A DNA stretch of 64,000 bases from Alteromonas sp. KUL49. Lineage in GTDB: Bacteria; Pseudomonadota; Gammaproteobacteria; Enterobacterales; Alteromonadaceae. Positions within the stretch are counted from its first letter, which is position 1. The number at the start of each line of letters is the position of its first letter. The stretch lies in NCBI RefSeq assembly GCF_006538345.1, contig NZ_BJKL01000005.1, positions 186,001 through 250,000 on the forward strand, given 5' to 3'. This document shows, one piece after another, positions 43,769-53,207 of this stretch. Both the position numbers and the translations under genes were made by a program. A model generated the notes under the pieces. That model was not told the origin of the DNA. It saw nothing but the letters and a program-made list of their open reading frames with translations, and searched no databases.

Positions 43769-43897
43769 ACGCCACCCGAAAATGAGGTTACATCCTCGCC
43801 TAGCGACCGTATTAGCTCGTTGTTGGCGTATTTTTCACTAACAAGACCGAAAGTTAGTAGGGTGTAATGTAGGCAGGCAAAATAGTGAGATCACAAC

Positions 43898-45334
43898 ATG
43901 AGTGAACAGATCGAACAGGCGCTAGAACGAAAATACGACGCGGGTTTCTATTCTGAAATCGAATCGGAAACGTTTGAAAACGGCTTGGACGAATCAGTTA
44001 TTCGTCGTATTTCTGCAATGAAGGACGAACCGGAGTGGATGCTTGAATGGCGTCTAAAGGCCTATCATTCGTGGCTAGAAATGGAAGAGCCGGATTGGGC
44101 ACATGTTGATTATCCCAAAATCGATTATCAAGCAATCTCTTATTATTCTGCGCCAAAGAGTATGAAGGACAAACCAAAGTCACTTGACGAAGTTGATCCT
44201 GAACTCCTGCGTACGTATGAAAAACTTGGTATTCCTTTGCACGAACAGGAGATGCTAGCGGGCGTTGCCGTCGATGCCGTATTTGACTCAGTTTCAGTGG
44301 TTACGACTTTCCGCGAAAAACTTGAAGAAGCAGGGGTTATCTTTTGCCCGATTTCTGAAGCACTGAAAAGATTCCCTGACTTAGTTAAAAAATACATTGG
44401 CTCTGTGGTTCCGCGCACTGACAACTATTTTGCAGCGCTCAACAGTGCCGTATTCACCGATGGTTCGTTCGTCTACATTCCAAAAGGTACGCGTTGCCCA
44501 ATGGAGCTTTCGACTTATTTCCGTATTAACGAAATGAACACAGGGCAGTTTGAGCGTACTTTGATTGTTGCCGATGAAGGCAGTTATGTGAGTTACCTTG
44601 AAGGTTGTACCGCGCCACAGCGCGACGAGAACCAACTTCACGCTGCGGTGGTTGAGCTCGTTGCTATGGACGATGCCACTATCAAGTATTCAACGGTACA
44701 AAACTGGTATCCGGGTGATGAAAACGGCAAAGGTGGTATCTACAACTTTGTGACCAAGCGCGGTGTATGTCATACCAATGCGAAGATTTCATGGACCCAA
44801 GTCGAGACAGGTTCAGCAGTAACTTGGAAATACCCAAGCTGCGTATTGAAAGGCGACAATAGTGTAGGTGAGTTCTACTCAGTGGCGCTAACTCGTGGAA
44901 TGCAACAAGCTGACACGGGCACAAAGATGATCCACGTGGGTAAAAATACCCGCTCAACCATCATCTCTAAAGGTATATCTGCGGGTAAAAGTAACAACGC
45001 TTATCGCGGCTTGGTTCAAATGGGACCTCGTGCAGACGGCGCACGTAACTTTACCGAATGTGATTCATTATTGATTGGCGACAAGTGCGGTGCACACACA
45101 TTCCCGTACATTGAAAGTCGTAATCCAACCGCCATTGTTGAACACGAAGCCACTACATCAAAAGTGAGCGACGAACAGTTGTTCTTGTGTCAGCAACGGG
45201 GTTTAGATACAGAAAAGTCGGTCTCTATGATCGTGAACGGTTTCTGTAAAGAAGTATTCAAAGAGCTACCAATGGAATTTGCCGTAGAAGCCGGCAAACT
45301 GCTCGAAATTAGTCTTGAAGGTTCAGTGGGGTAA
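43898..45334 (+). CDS. sufB: Fe-S cluster scaffold subunit SufB
   Basis: A 478-residue scaffold subunit of the SufBC2D complex. [50 protein letters not shown] begins the beta-helix core; the conserved C-terminal region [43 protein letters not shown] and [19 protein letters not shown] follow. It opens the five-gene sufBCDSA cluster, 220 bp after iscS. Confidence 0.97.
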   Translation: MSEQIEQALERKYDAGFYSEIESETFENGLDESVIRRISAMKDEPEWMLEWRLKAYHSWLEMEEPDWAHVDYPKIDYQAISYYSAPKSMKDKPKSLDEVDPELLRTYEKLGIPLHEQEMLAGVAVDAVFDSVSVVTTFREKLEEAGVIFCPISEALKRFPDLVKKYIGSVVPRTDNYFAALNSAVFTDGSFVYIPKGTRCPMELSTYFRINEMNTGQFERTLIVADEGSYVSYLEGCTAPQRDENQLHAAVVELVAMDDATIKYSTVQNWYPGDENGKGGIYNFVTKRGVCHTNAKISWTQVETGSAVTWKYPSCVLKGDNSVGEFYSVALTRGMQQADTGTKMIHVGKNTRSTIISKGISAGKSNNAYRGLVQMGPRADGARNFTECDSLLIGDKCGAHTFPYIESRNPTAIVEHEATTSKVSDEQLFLCQQRGLDTEKSVSMIVNGFCKEVFKELPMEFAVEAGKLLEISLEGSVG

Positions 45335-45337
45335 TCA

Positions 45338-46099
45338 ATGCTTAGTATCAAGAATTTACATGCCAGTGTAGAAGAAAAGAATATCATCAAAGGGCTGAAC
45401 CTAGACATCAAACCCGGAGAAGTACACGCGATTATGGGGCCAAACGGTGCTGGTAAAAGTACCTTAGGCTACGTGCTATCTGGTCGTGATGGTTACGAAG
45501 TCAGCGAAGGCGAAGCTACGCTTAATGGCAAAGACCTGCTTGATTTAGAAGTTGAAGAACGTGCTCGCGAAGGTTTGTTCTTAGCATTCCAATACCCAGT
45601 AGAAATCCCTGGTGTAAGTAACATGGAATTCATGAAAGAGTCAGTCAACGCAATGCGCGAAGAGCGTGGCGAAGAACCTTTGACTGCCGCTGAGTTCCTA
45701 AAGAAGGCCAAAGCAGCATGTAAGCAAGTGCAGTTGCCGCTAGATTTCCTAAAGCGCGGTGTTAACGAAGGCTTTTCTGGTGGTGAGAAAAAGCGCAACG
45801 AAATTATGCAAATGATTTTGCTAGAGCCAAAGCTTTGTATTCTCGACGAATCAGACTCGGGCCTAGACGTAGACGCACTTCAAGTGGTTGCTGATGGTGT
45901 AAACAGCCAGCGTAGCAGCGAACGTAGCTTTATCGTGGTGACTCACTATCAGCGTCTTCTTGATTACATCAAACCTGATTTTGTTCACATTCTTGCTGAC
46001 GGTAAAATCGTGAAAAGTGGCGACGCTTCACTTGCACTGGAAGTTGAAAAGAACGGTTATGCATTTCTTGGCAAAGAATATGAAGGGGAAGAAGCATGA
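45338..46099 (+). CDS. sufC: Fe-S assembly ATPase SufC
   Basis: A 253-residue ABC-type ATPase. Walker A GPNGAGKST, signature FSGGEKKRNEIMQM, Walker B LCILDESDSGLDVDAL, H-loop VVTHYQRLLDYI. Powers SufBC2D. It starts 3 bp after sufB and overlaps sufD by 4 bp. Confidence 0.98.
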   Translation: MLSIKNLHASVEEKNIIKGLNLDIKPGEVHAIMGPNGAGKSTLGYVLSGRDGYEVSEGEATLNGKDLLDLEVEERAREGLFLAFQYPVEIPGVSNMEFMKESVNAMREERGEEPLTAAEFLKKAKAACKQVQLPLDFLKRGVNEGFSGGEKKRNEIMQMILLEPKLCILDESDSGLDVDALQVVADGVNSQRSSERSFIVVTHYQRLLDYIKPDFVHILADGKIVKSGDASLALEVEKNGYAFLGKEYEGEEA

Positions 46100-47355
46100 G
46101 CCAATGGCTAAATGAAGTCATTGACTCTGCATCGGACGTTAACGACTTCCTCGCGCCTGCTCGTCAGGCTGCACTCGCAGATTTAAAAAATGAAGGTTGG
46201 CCGGCACGCAGAAACGAAAGCTGGCGCTTCACACCGCTTACTCCTATTGAAAAGAGAGCAGCAGTAGCGGCAACTACCGCAACGAATGCCGAAATACCTG
46301 CAATCGACAACTTAGATGCTATTGATTTAGTGTTTGTCGATGGCGTGCTCGCTACAGAACTTTCAACTATTGACGTGCCTGAGGGTATGACAATTACTTC
46401 GTTAAGTACCTCTGATACCGCGGCACAAGCGTCTATCACTGGTATGTTCGGCAGTGTAAAACCCGTGCGTCATTTGTTCGGACGAGTTAACGATGCACTT
46501 TCGACTCAAGGTGTCTATATCGATGTTAGCACCGACACAAAGGTCGAAAAGCCGGTTCGCATTATCAATATCGCTACGCAAAACGTAGACGCGCACACCC
46601 GCGTACTCGTCAATGTTCAACCAAACGCAAGTGCGGTAATTATTGAACAGGGTGTGGGTAGTGTGGATAGCCTAACTACTGCTTTTGCGGAATACCACAT
46701 TGCTGATGATGCGCATTTAGAACACTATCGTTTTGCTATGGTGACTGGTAATGCCAAGCAGTTGGGTGGCAGCCACTTTAAACTGCACAATCGCTCTACG
46801 CTGAATAGCACAGTGGTGGGTTATGGTAGTGAACTATCTCGATTAGATGTTGATATTCATCACGCTGGTGAGTTTGCCGATGCAAAAATGAATGCGATTT
46901 ATCTGTTGGCAGAAGGCGAGTTGTTCGACTTGCACTCAACTATTGAACACGCCATGCCTAACGGTACTACTGAAGAAAACGCGCGTGGTATTGTTGGTGA
47001 TAAAGCTCGCGCTGTATTTAACGGCCGTATACATATTCATCGTGACGCACAGAAAACGCTGGCTGAGCTCAATAACCGCAATTTATTGCTTTCACGTCGT
47101 GGCGTTATAAACACCAAGCCTGAATTAGAAATTTATGCTGATGATGTTAAGTGTGCTCACGGTGCTACGGTAGCGGAGATCGAAGAAGAAGCGCTGTACT
47201 ACTTACTCACTCGTGGTGTATCACGCAGTAAAGCACTAGTCATGCTGAACTTTGGTTTCATTCAGGAGCTGATCAACGACGTACCTAACGAAGCCATTAA
47301 AACGTGGTTGCTTCCTGTGCTCAGTGAGCGCTTCCGTCAGATGGAGGTGAAATGA
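46096..47355 (+). CDS. sufD: Fe-S assembly protein SufD
   Basis: A 419-residue SufB paralogue. N-terminal helical part with WPARRNESWRFTPLTPI, then the beta-helix core. C-terminal ELEIYADDVKCAHGATVAEIEEEALYYLLTRGV is the family hallmark, including the conserved Cys-Ala-His. Overlaps sufC and sufS by 4 bp at each end (ATGA). Confidence 0.97.
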   Translation: MSQWLNEVIDSASDVNDFLAPARQAALADLKNEGWPARRNESWRFTPLTPIEKRAAVAATTATNAEIPAIDNLDAIDLVFVDGVLATELSTIDVPEGMTITSLSTSDTAAQASITGMFGSVKPVRHLFGRVNDALSTQGVYIDVSTDTKVEKPVRIINIATQNVDAHTRVLVNVQPNASAVIIEQGVGSVDSLTTAFAEYHIADDAHLEHYRFAMVTGNAKQLGGSHFKLHNRSTLNSTVVGYGSELSRLDVDIHHAGEFADAKMNAIYLLAEGELFDLHSTIEHAMPNGTTEENARGIVGDKARAVFNGRIHIHRDAQKTLAELNNRNLLLSRRGVINTKPELEIYADDVKCAHGATVAEIEEEALYYLLTRGVSRSKALVMLNFGFIQELINDVPNEAIKTWLLPVLSERFRQMEVK

Positions 47356-48569
47356 GTTTTGATGTAGCGGCTCTTCGCGCCCAGTTCCCGATTTTGTCGA
47401 AAACCCTTGGTGATAAGCCATTGGTATATTTAGATAATGCGGCAACTACGCAAAAACCACAGGCGGTTATTGACGCTTTGATGGATTTCTACACGGGTAC
47501 TAATGCCAACGTGCACAGAGGTGCTCACCATCTTTCCGACGAAGCGACTCGCCGCTACGAGAATGCTCGTGACACGGTAACCAAGTTCATTAACGCAAGT
47601 AGCAAAGATGAAGTGATATGGACCAGTGGTACCACTGAGTCTATAAACATTGTTGCAAACGGACTAGCACAACAGCTAAATCCGGGTGACGAAGTGGTTG
47701 CTACTGAACTTGAGCACCACGCTAACTTAGTAACTTGGCAACAAGCTTGTCTTAAAGCTGGGGCTACCCTTAAGATTGTTCCTGTATTCGACAGTGGTGA
47801 ACTTGATATCGACGCTTTCGACAAAGCGCTCAGTGCAAACACAAAGCTAGTCGCATTTCCCCATGTGTCAAACGCCTTAGGTACAGTAAATCCCATTAAG
47901 CTTCTGACTGAAAAAGCCAAAGCGGTAGGCGCTTTGGTTTTAGTTGATGGTGCGCAAGGTATCGCCCACGGTGGTGTAGACGTTCAAGCCATTGGTTGTG
48001 ACTTTTACGTATTTTCAGGTCACAAGCTATTTGGGCCAACCGGGATTGGAGCTCTGTGGGGACGAAAGTCAGTACTTGAAACATGGCCGGTGTGGCAAGT
48101 AGGCGGAGAAATGATTAAGGATGTTTCTTATCAAGAAGCAACCTGGGGACAGCTTCCTAATCGCCTTGAAGCCGGTACGCCGAATATTGCCGGTGCTATT
48201 GGTATGGGCGCAGCGGTAGAATGGTTTATGGCGCAAGACATACCAGCACTGCAAGCTCATGAAAAAGCGCTTTTAGATTATGCTACGGAAAAAGCGAATG
48301 CCTTTGACGGACTCACTATTATCGGCACGGCACCTGATAAAGTGGGTGTATTGAGTTTTTTGTTAGATGGTGCTCATCCCGCTGATGTAGGGTTTATCCT
48401 CGATAAGCAAGGGGTTGCTATTCGTACAGGAGATAGCTGCGCACAACCGTTAATGAAGCGATTAGGGATCCCGGGTACTGCCCGTGCGTCGTTTTCCATA
48501 TACAATACCTTTGAAGAAGTGGACAGCTTATTTGCTGCCCTTAAAAAAGCAAAAATGATGTTGGCATAA
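47352..48569 (+). CDS. sufS: Group II cysteine desulfurase SufS
   Basis: A 405-residue PLP enzyme. PLP lysine in VFSGHKLFGPTGIGALWG, catalytic Cys363 in IRTGDSCAQPLM, and group II insert absent of the IscS active loop. It hands persulfide to SufE, encoded downstream. A second, group I desulfurase lies at 42514-43677 in the same locus. Confidence 0.97.
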   Translation: MSFDVAALRAQFPILSKTLGDKPLVYLDNAATTQKPQAVIDALMDFYTGTNANVHRGAHHLSDEATRRYENARDTVTKFINASSKDEVIWTSGTTESINIVANGLAQQLNPGDEVVATELEHHANLVTWQQACLKAGATLKIVPVFDSGELDIDAFDKALSANTKLVAFPHVSNALGTVNPIKLLTEKAKAVGALVLVDGAQGIAHGGVDVQAIGCDFYVFSGHKLFGPTGIGALWGRKSVLETWPVWQVGGEMIKDVSYQEATWGQLPNRLEAGTPNIAGAIGMGAAVEWFMAQDIPALQAHEKALLDYATEKANAFDGLTIIGTAPDKVGVLSFLLDGAHPADVGFILDKQGVAIRTGDSCAQPLMKRLGIPGTARASFSIYNTFEEVDSLFAALKKAKMMLA

Positions 48570-48578
48570 GGAGGCATC

Positions 48579-48935
48579 ATGAGTGTAGAAACCTTTGTTC
48601 CAAATACACAGCTCATCTCGCTTACCGACAGCGCCATAGCGCACTTCGAGAGCAAATTGAAAGACAAGCCTGAGCAGCTTATCCGTTTATCAACCAAAGT
48701 TAGTGGTTGTACTGGCTATGCTTACGTACTTGATTTCGCTGATAGCGCGCAGGAGGGCGATGAGATCATTGCGGTCTCTGATGCTTTATCCGTGGCTGTA
48801 GCGGCAGATGCAGCGGATATTATCCGAAACACTGAAATCGATTATGTCAAAGAAGGCATTAATGGTGTGATTAAGTATCACAACCCAAACGTTGTTGACG
48901 AATGTGGTTGTGGCGAAAGCTTCAATGTTGGCTAA
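48579..48935 (+). CDS. sufA: A-type Fe-S carrier SufA
   Basis: A 118-residue HesB/IscA-family carrier. Three conserved cysteines: VSGCTGYAY and the terminal DECGCGESF. The strong AAGGAGG (48569-48575) sets the ATG. It passes clusters from SufBCD to target proteins. SufA rather than IscA is inferred from its place after sufS. Confidence 0.92.
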   Translation: MSVETFVPNTQLISLTDSAIAHFESKLKDKPEQLIRLSTKVSGCTGYAYVLDFADSAQEGDEIIAVSDALSVAVAADAADIIRNTEIDYVKEGINGVIKYHNPNVVDECGCGESFNVG

Positions 48936-48963
48936 CTTTTTACGAGATAACGAATAGACACGC

Positions 48964-49497
48964 ATGAAGCAAAAAATGGTCGTAACTGAGCGCGCATGTA
49001 ACGCGCGTCTCGTTCCCGCAGGCAATCCTGCAACTATCCCTGAAGGCGAATTTGTCACTATCACCCAAGACTTAGGGGGTAATTTTACCATTACGTGGCG
49101 AGGTAACATGTACCGTATTGACGGTACTGATGCTGATGCCATTGGTCGTAAGTCATTGGTGTTGGATTTTCCCAGCCCAGAAGACGGACAAATTAGCGAA
49201 CAGCAAGTTTGGGATGCGTTAGAAACCGTATTTGACCCTGAGATTCCGATCAACTTGGTATCATTGGGGCTTATCTACAAGGTTGATATTAACCAAGAGA
49301 CTCAAATTGTCACGGTACAGATGACGCTAACAGCACCAGGCTGCGGAATGGGACCTGTCCTCGTGGGGGATGTTGAATACCGATTGGGGATGGTCCCGAA
49401 TGTTGAAAAGGTAACGGTCGACCTTGTCTTTGATCCGCCTTGGTCTCGCGAAATGATGAGTGAAGAAGCTCAGCTTGAAGCTGGCTTATTTTTCTAG
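48964..49497 (+). CDS. sufT: Putative Fe-S maturation protein SufT
   Basis: A 177-residue protein: a unique N-terminal ~70 residues (VVTERACNARLVPAGNPATIPEGEFVTITQDLGGNFTI), then a MIP18/DUF59 domain with ALETVFDPEIPINLVSLGLIYKVD and VQMTLTAPGCGMGPVLVGDVE (conserved Cys), VTVDLVFDPPWSREMMSEEA. SufT assists cluster maturation in other bacteria. 28 bp after sufA. Confidence 0.92.
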   Translation: MKQKMVVTERACNARLVPAGNPATIPEGEFVTITQDLGGNFTITWRGNMYRIDGTDADAIGRKSLVLDFPSPEDGQISEQQVWDALETVFDPEIPINLVSLGLIYKVDINQETQIVTVQMTLTAPGCGMGPVLVGDVEYRLGMVPNVEKVTVDLVFDPPWSREMMSEEAQLEAGLFF

Positions 49498-49552
49498 TAG
49501 AACTCACTAGCAATTTTTTAGGTGTAAAACACCGCAATACATAGGACAACCC

Positions 49553-49963
49553 ATGGATTTACCAAGCACTGAAGATATTATTGATGATCTAGCTTTCTTT
49601 GATGACTGGGAACAGCGCTATCAATATATCATTGACCTCGGTAAATCTATTCCTGGCCTTTCTGAAGCGCAGCGTACCGATGACCGCATCGTCAAAGGTT
49701 GCCAGAGCAATGTGTGGCTCATTGAGTCATACGACAACAACATCATTTCTTTTGATGTTGATAGCGACGCAGTTATTGTTCAAGGCCTGTTGGCACTTGT
49801 GCTTGCTGCTTTTAATAAGAAAACACCAAAAGCTATTCTAGACTTTGATATCGATGGTTATTTTCAAACGCTCGACTTAGAAAATCACATCACACCCACA
49901 CGAGGCAACGGCCTTCGCGCCATCGTAGGCAAAATTCAAGAACTTGCGCGCCAGCACGCTTGA
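49553..49963 (+). CDS. sufE: Sulfur-acceptor protein SufE
   Basis: A 136-residue protein. The persulfide-accepting Cys50 lies in DRIVKGCQSNVWL; LALVLAAFNKKTPKAIL and LTPTRGNGL-like ITPTRGNGLRAIV follow. It stimulates SufS and carries sulfur to SufB. It ends the suf cluster. Confidence 0.96.
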   Translation: MDLPSTEDIIDDLAFFDDWEQRYQYIIDLGKSIPGLSEAQRTDDRIVKGCQSNVWLIESYDNNIISFDVDSDAVIVQGLLALVLAAFNKKTPKAILDFDIDGYFQTLDLENHITPTRGNGLRAIVGKIQELARQHA

Positions 49964-49975
49964 TGCGGTTGGTGT

Positions 49976-50073
49976 GTATTGAGGGTGGCTCCTCAAACAC
50001 GCTGTGAACACTTCCATGTGCGCTCTGCCACCGCATCCATGCGGTGGAAGGTTTGAGGAGCAACCCTCAATAC
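49976..50073. repeat. Palindromic intergenic element, copy B (twin TCCA-loop hairpins, different arms)
   Basis: Arms of 23 bp (49976-49998 and 50051-50073), 22 of 23 matching: GTATTGAGGGTGGCTCCTC then AAAC. The 52-nt centre aligns with copy A: CGCTGTGAACACTTCCATGTG and a stem CCACCGCA-TCCA-TGCGGTGG. The arms share no sequence with copy A. A decayed third copy may adjoin (50089-50148: TGCCGAATCCGTG ... GTCCTACATCCACTCC ... GTATTTCAGCC). The whole 349-bp gap between sufE and ndk holds only this and the ndk promoter. Confidence 0.8.
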
Positions 50074-50241
50074 TCAAAGATTCACTCTTGCCGAATCCGT
50101 GCTGTGGAAGGTATATGTCCTACATCCACTCCTCGTGTATTTCAGCCTTGAATAGTGATTTTTGCCATTACATCAACACTGTCATTAAACTGTAATATTT
50201 ATCGCGTGTAGTAGTGCGCTTTGCATGATTGAAATCATCGC

Positions 50242-50270
50242 TAGCAAACCCGTGAATTATTGCCTATAAT
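50242..50270 (+). promoter_or_regulatory. Probable ndk promoter
   Basis: TAGCAA (50242-50247), 17-bp spacer, perfect TATAAT (50265-50270), then TCGCGG. The start would lie ~35 bp before ndk. Confidence 0.55.
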
Positions 50271-50312
50271 TCGCGGCCAAAAATTACTAAGACTTTTTAT
50301 TGGAGAGAAACT

Positions 50313-50744
50313 ATGGCTCTTGAGCGTACGTTTTCGATTATCAAGCCTGATGCGGTTGCTAAAAACGTAATCGGTGCTGTTTACAACCGTTTTGAAAGTG
50401 CAGGTCTTCGCATCGTTGCTTCTAAAATGCTTCACATGAGCAAAGAGCAAGCTGAAGGTTTCTACGCAGAACACAAAGAGCGTCCTTTCTTTGGCGCATT
50501 GGTAGACTTCATGACATCTGGCCCAGTAATGGTTCAGGTACTAGAAGGCGAGAACGCTGTAGTTAAAAACCGTGAAATCATGGGTGCGACTAACCCAGCA
50601 GAAGCTGCTGCGGGCACACTACGTTCTGACTACGCTGAGTCTATCGACGAAAATGCTGTTCACGGTTCTGACGCTCCTGAGTCAGCGGCTCGTGAAATCG
50701 CGTACTTCTTCTCTGACGAAGAGATTTGTCCTCGTACGCGTTAA
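50313..50744 (+). CDS. ndk: Nucleoside diphosphate kinase
   Basis: A 143-residue kinase equilibrating nucleoside tri- and diphosphates. [20 protein letters not shown] at the start; the phosphorylated His lies in [27 protein letters not shown] precedes the ATG. Codons are highly biased. Terminated by the hairpin at 50765. Confidence 0.98.
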   Translation: MALERTFSIIKPDAVAKNVIGAVYNRFESAGLRIVASKMLHMSKEQAEGFYAEHKERPFFGALVDFMTSGPVMVQVLEGENAVVKNREIMGATNPAEAAAGTLRSDYAESIDENAVHGSDAPESAAREIAYFFSDEEICPRTR

Positions 50745-50764
50745 TCGCTAGAGACCGAATCGCT

Positions 50765-50792
50765 AAAAACGAGGCTTCGGCCTCGTTTTTTG
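50765..50792 (+). terminator. Rho-independent terminator of ndk
   Basis: AAAAACGAGGC-TTCG-GCCTCGTTTTTT: a stable stem with UUCG tetraloop and T-tract. Confidence 0.95.
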
Positions 50793-51045
50793 TATGTGTC
50801 GTATTAAATCCCATACATTCAGCGCTACAACACGTTTCTTCAACGTAGGGGAATGTGTTAAAATCCGCGCAATTTTTGAACGGTCTGTGTAAATCAGTGT
50901 CATAAGATTTATTTGCCGTCGTTTATCCGCTTCTACATCCGAGCATATTAATTGCACTCAGGCAGAGTTGGATGTTGAGCATTGTCCAGAATAGTTTTAC
51001 CAGTGTGTAATGACACGTTGGATTGGTAATAGGGTCGTTAGCTTT
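50793..51045 (+). promoter_or_regulatory. Intergenic region upstream of rlmN
   Basis: About 250 bp with no gene. A possible promoter is TTCTTC (50836-50841), 17 bp, TAAAAT (50859-50864), which would leave a ~175-nt leader. The leader has no hairpin or riboswitch core I recognise. Confidence 0.35.
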
Positions 51046-52164
51046 ATGGCAAAGACAAACTTGTTAAATTTAAATCGCGAGGGCTTGCGCAATTTCTTTA
51101 AGGAAATGGGCGAGAAGCCGTTTCGTGCTGATCAGTTAATGAAATGGATCTATCAGCACGGCGAAAGTGATTTTGAACAGATGAGCAATCTGAACAAGAA
51201 TCTGCGCGCTAAGCTTATCGAAAACTGTGAAATCAAAGCCCCAGAAATTGCCTATTATCAAGAAGCCAGTGATGGCACCATCAAATTCGCCCTATCATTA
51301 GAAGGTGGGCAAGAAGTAGAGTCGGTGTGGATCCCGGAAACCGATCGCGCAACCTTGTGTGTATCTTCGCAAGTAGGCTGTGCCCTTGAATGTACGTTCT
51401 GCTCTACAGCGCAACAAGGTTTTAACCGTAACTTGAGCGTAAGTGAAATTATCGGGCAGGTATGGCGCGTGGCTACTTTCCTTGGATTGTCTAAAGACTC
51501 ATCAAAGCGCCCTATTACTAATGTGGTAATGATGGGAATGGGCGAGCCGCTGTTGAATTTGAAAAACGTCGTTCCTGCAATGGACATCATGCTCGATGAT
51601 TTTGGCTTTGGGTTGTCTAAACGTCGTGTAACGTTAAGTACGTCGGGTGTTGTCCCTGCATTAGATATGTTGGGAGACCAAATTGATGTTGCCCTTGCAA
51701 TATCGTTGCATGCTCCTACGGACGAACTGCGCAACGAAATCGTTCCTATCAATAAGAAATACAATATCGAGACTTTCCTCGCAGGAGTGAGACGCTATCT
51801 TGAAAAATCTCGCGCTAACCAAGGCAGAGTGACTGTAGAATATGTCATGCTCTCTCACATTAATGACAGTACAGAGCAAGCGCATCAATTAGCCAAAGTA
51901 CTCAAAGACACACCGAGCAAAATTAACTTAATTCCATTTAATCCTTACCCAGGTTCGCCATACACGTGTTCAAGTAATTCTCGTATCGATCGTTTTTCTA
52001 AAGTACTTATGGAGTACGGGTTTACTACGGTTGTGCGTAAAACCCGTGGTGATGATATCGATGCTGCATGTGGTCAATTGGTCGGAGACGTGGTTGACAG
52101 AACGAAAAGAATGTTGAAAAAACAGATGAAGGGCGAGGAAATTTCGGTAAAAATGGCTCAATAA
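51046..52164 (+). CDS. rlmN: 23S rRNA/tRNA adenine-C2 methyltransferase RlmN
   Basis: A 372-residue radical SAM enzyme methylating A2503 of 23S rRNA and A37 of some tRNAs. Cluster motif [41 protein letters not shown]; the C-terminal catalytic Cys in [13 protein letters not shown] 51046 matches the family start ([18 protein letters not shown]); a frame from 51010 is not preceded by a ribosome site. It leads the pilW-rodZ-ispG-hisS cluster as in E. coli-like genomes. Confidence 0.96.
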   Translation: MAKTNLLNLNREGLRNFFKEMGEKPFRADQLMKWIYQHGESDFEQMSNLNKNLRAKLIENCEIKAPEIAYYQEASDGTIKFALSLEGGQEVESVWIPETDRATLCVSSQVGCALECTFCSTAQQGFNRNLSVSEIIGQVWRVATFLGLSKDSSKRPITNVVMMGMGEPLLNLKNVVPAMDIMLDDFGFGLSKRRVTLSTSGVVPALDMLGDQIDVALAISLHAPTDELRNEIVPINKKYNIETFLAGVRRYLEKSRANQGRVTVEYVMLSHINDSTEQAHQLAKVLKDTPSKINLIPFNPYPGSPYTCSSNSRIDRFSKVLMEYGFTTVVRKTRGDDIDAACGQLVGDVVDRTKRMLKKQMKGEEISVKMAQ

Positions 52165-52189
52165 TCATTTAATTATCAGGTTGCAGATT

Positions 52190-53194
52190 ATGCTAAATGG
52201 ATTGAGAGTGTGTGTGGCATTCATCGTTATAACGTTAGCGGGTTGTGCTAGCAACACAGATACACAGGGGTACAACGGGAGTTTTGACGAAGCTCAAGCG
52301 GCTAAAACTCGAGTGTCTCTCGGTCTTACTTATCTGAAAAATGGTAATTACACACAAGCAAAGAAGAATCTCGACCAAGCCTATGAGTATGCGCCTAACT
52401 CTGCAGACGTAAACTATGCGTTAGCCTATTATTATCAGATAGTTGGTGAGCGAGAACGTGCGAATAGCTATTATAGTAAAGCTTTAGAGCTCGCTCCCGA
52501 TAACGGTGACATCGCTAACAGTTACGGTGCGTTCATGTGCCAAGTAGGAGATTACGAAAAAGCAAAATCGTATTTCTTACGTGCAGTGAACATAAGACAG
52601 TATGCGAATTCGGCGCAAACCTATGAAAATCTTGGATTGTGCGCACAGGGCCAAGGCGAAATTGAAGACGCTATTAGTTATTTAAACAATGCGTTGAATC
52701 ATCAGCCAACACGCGCAAAATCCCTCTTTTTGATTACAGAACTTTATATATTGACGGAACAATGGGCGCTAGCTGAGACCATGCTTGCAAAATACAGACG
52801 CGTAGCACCAGTGTCCCCTGATATTTTGTGGATGAGCTTTGATATCGCTAAAGGGCAGGGTGATTGGGAAGCTGCAAAAGAATACGGGGAAGCACTCGTC
52901 AGAGACTACCCAAAGAGCCCTTTTGCAGAGCGCTACCAAAGCAACCTTAGCACCTATAACCAGTTAAGTGATACTCAACCTGAAACTCCTACTGTTTCTA
53001 TGAGTCAAAACAGTGCATTATCCTCATCAAGTGATGAATTTCATATAGTAAAAGCAGGTGAAAACCTTTATCGTATTTCACTTATGCATAATATTAAACT
53101 AGCAACGTTACAGTCGTGGAATCAGTTAGATAATGCGAGCGCAATCGTTGCTGGAATGAAGCTTTGGTTAGTCCCGCCTGAGCGCCAGCAGTAA
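52190..53194 (+). CDS. pilW: Type IV pilus biogenesis lipoprotein PilW/PilF with C-terminal LysM domain
   Basis: About 334 residues. Lipoprotein signal peptide (LNGLRVCVAFIVITLAGC), then TPRs (KTRVSLGLTYLKNGNYTQAKKNLDQAYEYAPNSADVNYALAYYYQ; NSYGAFMCQVGDYEKAKSYFLRAV) as in the PilQ pilotin PilF/PilW. Residues ~285-332 add a LysM domain (FHIVKAGENLYRISLMHNIKLATLQSWNQL). Usual PilF is ~250 residues without LysM, so this is a fusion that may also bind peptidoglycan. ATG 52190 chosen; TTG 52181 is alternative. Confidence 0.88.
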   Translation: MLNGLRVCVAFIVITLAGCASNTDTQGYNGSFDEAQAAKTRVSLGLTYLKNGNYTQAKKNLDQAYEYAPNSADVNYALAYYYQIVGERERANSYYSKALELAPDNGDIANSYGAFMCQVGDYEKAKSYFLRAVNIRQYANSAQTYENLGLCAQGQGEIEDAISYLNNALNHQPTRAKSLFLITELYILTEQWALAETMLAKYRRVAPVSPDILWMSFDIAKGQGDWEAAKEYGEALVRDYPKSPFAERYQSNLSTYNQLSDTQPETPTVSMSQNSALSSSSDEFHIVKAGENLYRISLMHNIKLATLQSWNQLDNASAIVAGMKLWLVPPERQQ

Positions 53195-53207
53195 TAGGAA
53201 TTTGACA

